64,000 nt of DNA from assembly GCA_950097015.1 (NCBI GenBank), contig CATNEN010000039.1:6588501-6652500 (forward strand), given 5' to 3'. Below are positions 38,268 to 49,400 of the stretch, piece after piece. Source of the stretch: Macrostomum hystrix (taxonomy: Eukaryota > Platyhelminthes > Macrostomidae). Positions within the stretch are counted from its first letter, which is position 1, and every line of letters starts with the position of its first letter. A program made the translations under genes and the position numbers. The notes beneath the pieces were generated by a model that saw nothing but the letters and a program-made list of their open reading frames with translations, did not search any database and was not told the origin of the DNA.

Positions 38268-38961
38268 AGGGCTACTCAATGAATTAAAAATGCAGAAAAA
38301 CTGAGTATTCGAAACCCAAACTAGATCAGTGAGTCTGGCTGTGAATGAGGTACTGAATGAGGCAGTGAATGTGAATGAGGCTGTGAATTAGATCGGGTGA
38401 GCTAGCTTTAAAGCAAGTTATGCCTTGCTTGACTTGAACCAGGTAATTGTCATGATTGCGCAATAATCCCCTTTTTGTGTTAGTGTTTTATTTTTAATAG
38501 GAACGCAGTTCTGGGGCAAGTAATACTCAATCTGTTTTTGGTCCTTATCTGTTGGAGGTGTGATTGACAGTTTTGCATGCAGTCATGAAGCTACACTGTT
38601 CATTATTGACACCAGGTTGATATAAACGTATCTTTTTTTGACTACAATACTTACATTAACAATACCAATATTCTTGCGCAATGCCGTTAGCACCCCCAGT
38701 TTTAGGCCTCTCCAACTGTTGCGAAATGTCGAAAAAATCGAGCTTCTGTTTCGGTCTCAAGGTTTGTGCTGTGCACGAGGTTGTAAATGTGGCTATGAAT
38801 GTTAGTGAAGATGTGAATGAGGCTGTGAATGTGAGTAAGGCTGTGAATGTAAGTGAGGCTGCGAATGTGAGTGGGGCTGTGAATGTGAGTGAGGCTGTGA
38901 ATAAAGTTGTGAGTGTGAATAAGGCTGTGAATGAGGCTGTGAATGATTTCACAGCGCTTAA
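38268..38961 (+). repeat. 694-bp spacer of higher-order repeat, copy 1
   Basis: Starts AAGGGCTACTCAATG, passes through unique AT-rich sequence with GTTAGCACCCCCAG, and ends in GTGAATGAGGCTG minisatellite and CGCTTAA. It recurs at 40344, 42304 and 44380 with almost no change. No gene is recognised. Confidence 0.93.
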
Positions 38962-40343
38962 GATTTGCAGCATGTCTGTGTCATTTTGAATAGCTGTATA
39001 TCCCTCCCATTGTGTGTCACTTCTGTGTTATCCACTGCGTACTGTATATTGACAGCAGCGGATCTCACAGTGTTTATGATTTGCAGCATGTCTGTGTCAT
39101 TTTGAATAGCTGTATATCCCTCCCATTGTGTGTCACTTCTTTGTTATCCACTGCGTACTGTATATTGACAGCAGCGGATCTCACAGTGTTTATGATTTGC
39201 AGCATGTCCGTGTCATTTTGAATAGCTGTATATCCCTCCCATTGTGTGTCACTTCTGTGTTATCCACTGCGTACTGTATATTGACAGCAGCGGATCTCAC
39301 AGTGTTTATGATTTGCAGCATGTCTGTGTCATTTTGAATAGCTGTATATCCCTCCCATTGTGTGTCACTTCTGTGTTATCCATTGCCTACTGTATATTGA
39401 CAGCAGCGGATCTCACAGTGTTTATGATTTGCAGCATGTCTGTGTCATTTTGAATAGCTGTATACCCCTCCCATTGTGTGTCACTTCTGTGTTATCCATT
39501 GCTTACTGTATATTGACAGCAGCGGATCTCACAGTGTTTATGATTTGCAGCATGTCTGTGTCATTTTGAATAGCTGTATATCTCTCCCATTGTGTGTCAC
39601 TTCTGTGTTATCCAATGCGTACTGTATATTGACTGCAGCGGATCTCACAGTGTTTATGATTTGCAGCATGTCTGTGTCATTTTGAATAGCTGTATATCCC
39701 TCCCATTGTGTGTCACTTCTTTGTTATCCACTGCTCACTGTATATTGACAGCAGCGGATCTCACAGTGTTTATGATTTGCAGCATGTCTGTGTCATTTTG
39801 AATAGCTGTATATTCCTCCCATTGTGTGTCACTTCTGTGTTATCCATTGCCTACTGTATATTGACAGCAGCGGATCTCACAGTGTTTATGATTTGCAGCA
39901 TGTCTGTGTCATTTTGAATAGCTGTATACCCCTCCCATTGTGTGTCACTTCTGTGTTATCCATTGCTTACTGTATATTGACAGCAGCGGATCTCACAGTG
40001 TTTATGATTTGCAGCATGTCTGTGTCATTTTGAATAGCTGTATATCTCTCCCATTGTGTGTCACTTCTGTGTTATCCACTGCGTACTGTATATTGACTGC
40101 AGCGGATCTCACAGTGTTTATGATTTGCAGCATGTCTGTGTCATTTTGAATAGCTGTATATCCCTCCCATTGTGTGTCACTTCTTTGTTATCCACTGCGT
40201 ACTGTATATTGACAGCAGCGGATCTCACAGTGTTTATGATTTGCAGCATGTCTGTGTCATTTTGAATAGCTGTATATCCCTCCCATTGTGTGTCACTTCT
40301 GTGTTATCCACTGCGTACTGTATATTGACAGCAGCGGATCTCA
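38962..40343 (+). repeat. 116-bp satellite block 2 (about 12 monomers)
   Basis: Twelve monomers in an order largely matched by block 4, including the diagnostic AATGCGTACT and CACTGCTCACT monomers. With its spacer it forms a 2076-bp higher-order unit. Confidence 0.95.
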
Positions 40344-41037
40344 AGGGCTACTCAATGAATTAAAAATGCAGAAAAACTGAGTATTCGAAACCCAAACTAG
40401 ATCAGTGAGTCTGGCTGTGAATGAGGTACTGAATGAGGCAGTGAATGTGAATGAGGCTGTGAATTAGATCGGGTGAGCTAGCTTTAAAGCAAGTTATGCC
40501 TTGCTTGACTTGAACCAGGTAATTGTCATGATTGCGCAATAATCCCCTTTTTGTGTTAGTGTTTTATTTTTAATAGGAACGCAGTTCTGGGGCAAGTAAT
40601 ACTCAATCTGTTTTTGGTCCTTATCTGTTGGAGGTGTGATTGACAGTTTTGCATGCAGTCATGAAGCTACACTGTTCATTATTGACACCAGGTTGATATA
40701 AACGTATCTTTTTTTGACTACAATACTTACATTAACAATACCAATATTCTTGCGCAATGCCGTTAGCACCCCCAGTTTTAGGCCTCTCCAACTGTTGCGA
40801 AATGTCGAAAAAATCGAGCTTCTGTTTCGGTCTCAAGGTTTGTGCTGTGCACGAGGTTGTAAATGTGGCTATGAATGTTAGTGAAGATGTGAATGAGGCT
40901 GTGAATGTGAGTAAGGCTGTGAATGTAAGTGAGGCTGCGAATGTGAGTGGGGCTGTGAATGTGAGTGAGGCTGTGAATAAAGTTGTGAGTGTGAATAAGG
41001 CTGTGAATGAGGCTGTGAATGATTTCACAGCGCTTAA
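40344..41037 (+). repeat. 694-bp spacer of higher-order repeat, copy 2
   Basis: Same sequence as the spacer at 38268. No gene is seen. Confidence 0.93.
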
Positions 41038-42303
41038 GATTTGCAGCATGTCTGTGTCATTTTGAATAGCTGTATATCCCTCCCATTGTGTGTCACTTCT
41101 GTGTTATCCACTGCGTACTGTATATTGACAGCAGCGGATCTCACAGTGTTTATGATTTGCAGCATGTCTGTGTCATTTTGAATAGCTGTATATCCCTCCC
41201 ATTGTGTGTCACTTCTTTGTTATCCACTGCGTACTGTATATTGACAGCAGCGGATCTCACAGTGTTTATGATTTGCAGCATGTCCGTGTCATTTTGAATA
41301 GCTGTATATCCCTCCCATTGTGTGTCACTTCTGTGTTATCCACTGCGTACTGTATATTGACAGCAGCGGATCTCACAGTGTTTATGATTTGCAGCATGTC
41401 TGTGTCATTTTGAATAGCTGTATATTCCTCCCATTGTGTGTCACTTCTGTGTTATCCAATGCGTACTGTATATTGACTGCAGCGGATCTCACAGTGTTTA
41501 TGATTTGCAGCATGTCTGTGTCATTTTGAATAGCTGTATATCCCTCCCATTGTGTGTCACTTCTTTGTTATCCACTGCTCACTGTATATTGACAGCAGCG
41601 GATCTCACAGTGTTTATGATTTGCAGCATGTCTGTGTCATTTTGAATAGCTGTATATTCCTCCCATTGTGTGTCACTTCTGTGTTATCCATTGCCTACTG
41701 TATATTGACAGCAGCGGATCTCACAGTGTTTATGATTTGCAGCATGTCTGTGTCATTTTGAATAGCTGTATATCCCTCCCATTGTGTGTCACTTCTGTGT
41801 TATCCATTGCTTACTGTATATTGACAGCAGCGGATCTCACAGTGTTTATGATTTGCAGCATGTCTGTGTCATTTTGAATAGCTGTATATCCCTCGCATTG
41901 TGTGTCACTTCTGTGTTATCCACTGCGTACTGTATATTGACAGCAGCGGATCTCACAGTGTTTATGATTTGCAGCATGTCTGTGTCATTTTGAATAGCTG
42001 TATATCCCTCCCATTGTGTGTCACTTCTGTGTTATCCATTGCTTACTGTATATTGACAGCAGCGGATCTCACAGTGTTTATGATTTGCAGCATGTCTGTG
42101 TCATTTTGAATAGCTGTATATCCCTCCCATTGTGTGTCACTTCTGTGTTATTCATTGCTTACTGTATATTGACAGCAGCGGATCTCACAGTGTTTATGAT
42201 TTGCAGCATGTCTGTGTCATTTTGAATAGCTGTATATCCCTCCCATTGTGTGTCACTTCTGTGTTATCCACTGCGTACTGTATATTGACAGCAGCGGATC
42301 TCA
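41038..42303 (+). repeat. 116-bp satellite block 3 (about 11 monomers)
   Basis: One monomer shorter (unit 1960 bp). Its left half resembles block 2 and its right half block 1, as expected from unequal crossing-over between blocks. Confidence 0.95.
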
Positions 42304-42997
42304 AGGGCTACTCAATGAATTAAAAATGCAGAAAAACTGAGTATTCGAAACCCAAACTAGATCAGTGAGTCTGGCTGTGAATGAGGTACTGAATGAGGCA
42401 GTGAATGTGAATGAGGCTGTGAATTAGATCGGGTGAGCTAGCTTTAAAGCAAGTTATGCCTTGCTTGACTTGAACCAGGTAATTGTCATGATTGCGCAAT
42501 AATCCCCTTTTTGTGTTAGTGTTTTATTTTTAATAGGAACGCAGTTCTGGGGCAAGTAATACTCAATCTGTTTTTGGTCCTTATCTGTTGGAGGTGTGAT
42601 TGACAGTTTTGCATGCAGTCATGAAGCTACACTGTTCATTATTGACACCAGGTTGATATAAACGTATCTTTTTTTGACTACAATACTTACATTAACAATA
42701 CCAATATTCTTGCGCAATGCCGTTAGCACCCCCAGTTTTAGGCCTCTCCAACTGTTGCGAAATGTCGAAAAAATCGAGCTTCTGTTTCGGTCTCAAGGTT
42801 TGTGCTGTGCACGAGGTTGTAAATGTGGCTATGAATGTTAGTGAAGATGTGAATGAGGCTGTGAATGTGAGTAAGGCTGTGAATGTAAGTGAGGCTGCGA
42901 ATGTGAGTGGGGCTGTGAATGTGAGTGAGGCTGTGAATAAAGTTGTGAGTGTGAATAAGGCTGTGAATGAGGCTGTGAATGATTTCACAGCGCTTAA
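42304..42997 (+). repeat. 694-bp spacer of higher-order repeat, copy 3
   Basis: Same sequence as the other spacers. No gene is seen. Confidence 0.93.
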
Positions 42998-44379
42998 GAT
43001 TTGCAGCATGTCTGTGTCATTTTGAATAGCTGTATATCCCTCCCATTGTGTGTCACTTCTGTGTTATCCACTGCGTACTGTATATTGACAGCAGCGGATC
43101 TCACAGTGTTTATGATTTGCAGCATGTCTGTGTCATTTTGAATAGCTGTATATCCCTCCCATTGTGTGTCACTTCTTTGTTATCCACTGCGTACTGTATA
43201 TTGACAGCAGCGGATCTCACAGTGTTTATGATTTGCAGCATGTCCGTGTCATTTTGAATAGCTGTATATCCCTCCCATTGTGTGTCACTTCTGTGTTATC
43301 CACTGCGTACTGTATATTGACAGCAGCGGATCTCACAGTGTTTATGATTTGCAGCATGTCTGTGTCATTTTGAATAGCTGTATATTCCTCCCATTGTGTG
43401 TCACTTCTGTGTTATCCATTGCCTACTGTATATTGACAGCAGCGGATCTCACAGTGTTTATGATTTGCAGCATGTCTGTGTCATTTTGAATAGCTGTATA
43501 CCCCTCCCATTGTGTGTCACTTCTGTGTTATCCATTGCTTACTGTATATTGACAGCAGCGGATCTCACAGTGTTTATGATTTGCAGCATGTCTGTGTCAT
43601 TTTGAATAGCTGTATATCTCTCCCATTGTGTGTCACTTCTGTGTTATCCAATGCGTACTGTATATTGACTGCAGCGGATCTCACAGTGTTTATGATTTGC
43701 AGCATGTCTGTGTCATTTTGAATAGCTGTATATCCCTCCCATTGTGTGTCACTTCTTTGTTATCCACTGCTCACTGTATATTGACAGCAGCGGATCTCAC
43801 AGTGTTTATGATTTGCAGCATGTCTGTGTCATTTTGAATAGCTGTATATTCCTCCCATTGTGTGTCACTTCTGTGTTATCCATTGCCTACTGTATATTGA
43901 CAGCAGCGGATCTCACAGTGTTTATGATTTGCAGCATGTCTGTGTCATTTTGAATAGCTGTATACCCCTCCCATTGTGTGTCACTTCTGTGTTATCCATT
44001 GCTTACTGTATATTGACAGCAGCGGATCTCACAGTGTTTATGATTTGCAGCATGTCTGTGTCATTTTGAATAGCTGTATATCTCTCCCATTGTGTGTCAC
44101 TTCTGTGTTATCCACTGCGTACTGTATATTGACTGCAGCGGATCTCACAGTGTTTATGATTTGCAGCATGTCTGTGTCATTTTGAATAGCTGTATATCCC
44201 TCCCATTGTGTGTCACTTCTTTGTTATCCACTGCGTACTGTATATTGACAGCAGCGGATCTCACAGTGTTTATGATTTGCAGCATGTCTGTGTCATTTTG
44301 AATAGCTGTATATCCCTCCCATTGTGTGTCACTTCTGTGTTATCCACTGCGTACTGTATATTGACAGCAGCGGATCTCA
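42998..44379 (+). repeat. 116-bp satellite block 4 (about 12 monomers)
   Basis: Monomer order nearly repeats block 2. The unit length with spacer is 2075 bp; the spacer has lost one T near 44606. Confidence 0.95.
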
Positions 44380-45072
44380 AGGGCTACTCAATGAATTAAA
44401 AATGCAGAAAAACTGAGTATTCGAAACCCAAACTAGATCAGTGAGTCTGGCTGTGAATGAGGTACTGAATGAGGCAGTGAATGTGAATGAGGCTGTGAAT
44501 TAGATCGGGTGAGCTAGCTTTAAAGCAAGTTATGCCTTGCTTGACTTGAACCAGGTAATTGTCATGATTGCGCAATAATCCCCTTTTTGTGTTAGTGTTT
44601 TATTTTAATAGGAACGCAGTTCTGGGGCAAGTAATACTCAATCTGTTTTTGGTCCTTATCTGTTGGAGGTGTGATTGACAGTTTTGCATGCAGTCATGAA
44701 GCTACACTGTTCATTATTGACACCAGGTTGATATAAACGTATCTTTTTTTGACTACAATACTTACATTAACAATACCAATATTCTTGCGCAATGCCGTTA
44801 GCACCCCCAGTTTTAGGCCTCTCCAACTGTTGCGAAATGTCGAAAAAATCGAGCTTCTGTTTCGGTCTCAAGGTTTGTGCTGTGCACGAGGTTGTAAATG
44901 TGGCTATGAATGTTAGTGAAGATGTGAATGAGGCTGTGAATGTGAGTAAGGCTGTGAATGTAAGTGAGGCTGCGAATGTGAGTGGGGCTGTGAATGTGAG
45001 TGAGGCTGTGAATAAAGTTGTGAGTGTGAATAAGGCTGTGAATGAGGCTGTGAATGATTTCACAGCGCTTAA
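44380..45072 (+). repeat. 693-bp spacer of higher-order repeat, copy 4
   Basis: As the other spacers, one base shorter. No gene is seen. Confidence 0.93.
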
Positions 45073-45990
45073 GATTTGCAGCATGTCTGTGTCATTTTGA
45101 ATAGCTGTATATCCCTCCCATTGTGTGTCACTTCTGTGTTATCCACTGCGTACTGTATATTGACAGCAGCGGATCTCACAGTGTTTATGATTTGCAGCAT
45201 GTCTGTGTCATTTTGAATAGCTGTATATCCCTCCCATTGTGTGTCACTTCTTTGTTATCCACTGCGTACTGTATATTGACAGCAGCGGATCTCACAGTGT
45301 TTATGATTTGCAGCATGTCCGTGTCATTTTGAATAGCTGTATATCCCTCCCATTGTGTGTCACTTCTGTGTTATCCACTGCGTACTGTATATTGACAGCA
45401 GCGGATCTCACAGTGTTTATGATTTGCAGCATGTCTGTGTCATTTTGAATAGCTGTATATTCCTCCCATTGTGTGTCACTTCTGTGTTATCCATTGCCTA
45501 CTGTATATTGACAGCAGCGGATCTCACAGTGTTTATGATTTGCAGCATGTCTGTGTCATTTTGAATAGCTGTATACCCCTCCCATTGTGTGTCACTTCTG
45601 TGTTATCCATTGCTTACTGTATATTGACAGCAGCGGATCTCACAGTGTTTATGATTTGCAGCATGTCTGTGTCATTTTGAATAGCTGTATATCTCTCCCA
45701 TTGTGTGTCACTTCTGTGTTATCCACTGCGTACTGTATATTGACTGCAGCGGATCTCACAGTGTTTATGATTTGCAGCATGTCTGTGTCATTTTGAATAG
45801 CTGTATATCCCTCCCATTGTGTGTCACTTCTTTGTTATCCACTGCTCACTGTATATTGACAGCAGCGGATCTCACAGTGTTTATGATTTGCAGCATGTCT
45901 GTGTCATTTTGAATAGCTGTATATCCCTCCCATTGTGTGTCACTTCTGTGTTATCCACTGCGTACTGTATATTGACAGCAGCGGATCTCA
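45073..45990 (+). repeat. 116-bp satellite block 5 (about 8 monomers)
   Basis: A truncated last block. It is followed by a degraded spacer start (AAGGGCTACGC, GAAACCCAAACTAG) that ends near 46102, where single-copy DNA leading to the recombinase gene begins. Confidence 0.94.
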
Positions 45991-46102
45991 AGGGCTACGC
46001 AATAAAAAAATGCAGAAATAACTGAGTATTCGAAACCCAAACTAGATCAGTGAGTCTGGCTGTGAATGAGGCAGTGAATCAGGCTGCAGTGAATGTGAGT
46101 GA

Positions 46103-46423
46103 GGCACATTGTACCTAATCTATGTTTCATACTCGTTGATGCACATCTTTCATTTTGAAATAAAGTAATATGCTGTAAAAATGAGTCACTACTGAAATGA
46201 GACAGTCCACCCCTTTTGAGTCTAAAAGCATAATGGGTTTGACACGTTCCATGAATGTTAAATTATTTTGACAACCCCATTCCGAACCAATAAAAATTAG
46301 AGTGAACATTACTTGTTGATGTCAAACTGCCACTTCATATAAAATGGGACTTCAACTGGCTTTTCAAAAAGCCAGATTTCTAATTCTCAATTAATTTCAT
46401 TTTTTCTATATATAATAATTCAA
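46103..46423 (+). promoter_or_regulatory. Promoter and leader of the recombinase gene
   Basis: Single-copy AT-rich DNA. A canonical TATAAAA lies at 46338-46344, placing transcription start near 46370 and giving a short leader to the ATG at 46424. A perfect hairpin (CTGGCTTT at 46356-46363, AAAGCCAG at 46368-46375, 4-base loop) sits at the expected start site. Whether the hairpin has a role is unknown. Confidence 0.5.
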
Positions 46424-49400
46424 ATGTCCAAACAATTTGAGTTTATAAAACAGCTGATAAGCCGCAAAGGCAAACGCTATGACGTCGCTAAGCGGCAAAA
46501 GTCGTTTGAGAAAGAGCTCGCCGCGTCTGATCGATTTCAGTCAATGGTAAGTGAAAGTGAAGAGCATACTTTTACTAATAACTGCCCTGTCTCTACCACA
46601 CTGCCCTGTCTCTACCACATTGCCCTGTCTCTACCACACTGCCCTGTCTCTACCACATTGCCCTGTCTCTACCACACTGCCCTGTCTCTACCACACTGCC
46701 CTGTCTCTACCACATTGCCCTGTCTCTACCACACTGCCCTGTCTCTACCACACTGCCCTGTCTCTACCACACTGCCCTGTCTCTACCACACTGCCCTGTC
46801 TCTACCACATTGCCCTGTCTCTACCACACTGCCCTGTCTCTACCACATTGCCCTGTCTCTACCACACTGCCCTGTCTCTACCACATTGCCCTGTCTCTAC
46901 CACACTGCCCTGTCTCTACCACACTGCCCTGTCTCTACCACACTGCCCTGTCTCTACCACACTGCCCTGTCTCTACCACACTGCCCTGTCTCTACCACAC
47001 TGCCCTGTCTCTACCACACTGCCCTGTCTCTACCACACTGCCCTGTCTCTACCACACTGCCCTGTCTCTACCACACTGCCCTGTCTCTACCACACTGCCC
47101 TGTCTCTACCACACTGCCCTGTCTCTACCACACTGCCCTGTCTCTACCACACTGCCCTGTCTCTACCACATTGCCCCGTCTCTACCACACTGCCCTGCCT
47201 CTACCACACTGCCCTGTCTCTACCACACTGCCCTGCCTCTACCACACTGCCCTGTCTCTACCACACTGCCCTGTCTCTACCACACTGCCCTGTCTCTACC
47301 ACACTGCCCTGTCTCTACCACACTGCCCTGTCTCTACCACACTGCCCTGTCTCTACCACATTGCCCTGTCTCTACCACACTGCCCTGCCTCTACTCTACC
47401 AATAACTGCAATTTCTCTACTCAGACTGATGCGTCTCAGCCCGGCTCAGCTCAGCAGCCGCCCGGCGCAGCTCAGCAGCCGCCCACCGCAGCTCAGCAGC
47501 CGCCCCTCGCAGCTCAGCAGCCGCCCACCGCAGCTCAGCAGCCACTCGCCGCAGCTCAGCAGCCGCCCACCGCAGCTCAGCAGCCGCCCCCCGCAGCTCA
47601 GCAGCCGCCCCCCGCAGCTCAGCAGCCGCCCACCGCAGCTCAGCAGCCGCCCACCGCAGCTCAGCAGCCGCCCCCCGCAGCTCAGCAGCCGCCCACCGCA
47701 GCTCAGCAGCCACTCGCCGCAGCTCAGCAGCCGCCCACCGTAGCTCAGCAGCCGCCCACCGCAGCTCAGCAGCCGCCCACCGCAGCTCAGCAGCCGCCCG
47801 CCGCAGCTCAGCAGCCCAAGTCGCGTGCCGGGCAGGAGTATATTTGCCCATTCGGTGACTGCATGCCAATCAAAGAGTCCCGCTTTAGTGAACACATCAA
47901 AAGAGCGCATATGAATCTGATCGAAGAGACAAAACAAAATCTGGCAAAGGATGGGCTTCCTGAATTTATTCTGCACAAAAGAGCCCTCCAGATTCTGCGT
48001 GCTTCTGTTAAGCTTAACACGCATCAGCTGACTGCCGGCCCAATGGCAGAGAAGGCGGTACAGTGCGAAATCTGCGGCGAGTGGCGCAACGACACAAACT
48101 TGCTGGCGAGCCACAGACGCAACAGCCACCCAGACGCAGCAAGAGCTGCAAAGGAGCAGAAGCTGACTGAGGCCAGAAGCAGAGTGCCGGCTAGACCAGC
48201 CGTGGCCGAGCACCCGTCGACAGACGACGTTGAGGCACTCTGTGCATTCTTGGCCAGCTCTCTCGGTGGGCGCAAGAAGCCGGCAACGGTACGCGAAATT
48301 CGTTGCTACCTGAAGCGGCTGATGCGCTCACTTGACATCGACTCATTTAACTCACTGGTCATCGAAGACCAGCGCGACCGAATCAGCGCGTATTTGGATA
48401 ACCTTTCCTACTCGATGCTCAAGCAGAGCGTCTCTGCGCTGGAAAAAGTCGGCAACTTTATGGTCACCCGACGCTATCAACAAGTGATTGAGGATGGGCT
48501 GCTGCAGCATTTAACATCATACAGGCAGTCGACAAAGAATTGGACTGCTAGTTCCATGGGTCCCAAGGCAAAATATTACGCGGACCTGATGGACCGGAAG
48601 GAAGAAGAGCTCATGACCGGCGACCAAATTAAGGCCGTCTTCGAGATGAAGACCACCGTCCTGGAGGAGGCTAGGCGCACAAAAGACCGGTGAGTTCTTA
48701 TAATCTTTAAAGTGGCACTTAGATTTTGAAGTGGCACTTAGATTTTGAAGTGGCACTTAGATTTTGAAGTGGCACTTAGATTTTGAAGTGGCACTTAGAT
48801 TTTAAAGTGGCACTTAGATTTTGAAGTGGCACTTAGATTTTGAAGTGGCACTTAGATTTTAAAGTGGCACTTAGATTTTGAAGTGGCACTTAGATTTTGA
48901 AGTGGCACTTAGATTTTGAAGTGGCACTTAGATTTTAAAGTGGCACTTAGATATTGAAGTGGCACTTAGATTTTAAAGTGGCACTTAGATTTTGAAGTGG
49001 CACCTAATCTTTGAAATGGCACCTAATCTTTGAAATGGCACCTAATCTTTGAAATGGCACCTAATCTTTGAAATGGCACTTAATCATGGGATGAAAAAAT
49101 CTTGGCCTCAACATTGACACAGGACGGTGACATTCCTGGCCATCGGGATGTGTATTTGTTTCGGCGATGGAAACGCCAACCGGCAGGGCGTGGCCTCCGC
49201 CTGCAAAATTTCGGACGCACGCCGGTGGCTGAAGTCGCCGAATGAGCCTCTCAAAGTTAAAGAACACAAATCAAATGAGGGCCACGGCTCAGCGTGGGCA
49301 AGTGTAACGCCGTGCGCAGACCTGGTGATGCAGGTCCTGGCGCAACGATTTGCGGAGAGCCCGAGCGACGACGCTCCGGCGTTTCTATTCCCGTACGGCT

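Noticed and set aside
36936-46025. Series of 69-codon frames, one per 116-bp monomer
   Set aside because: They are spaced exactly 116 bp, overlap each other and arise from the satellite monomer; no independent coding signal.
46580-47743. 439-codon frame reading CPVSTTLPCLYHTALSLPH repeats
   Set aside because: It reads through intron 1 of the recombinase gene. The true frame uses the GTAAGT at 46547 and the acceptor before 47425; the 19-bp period keeps frames open by chance.
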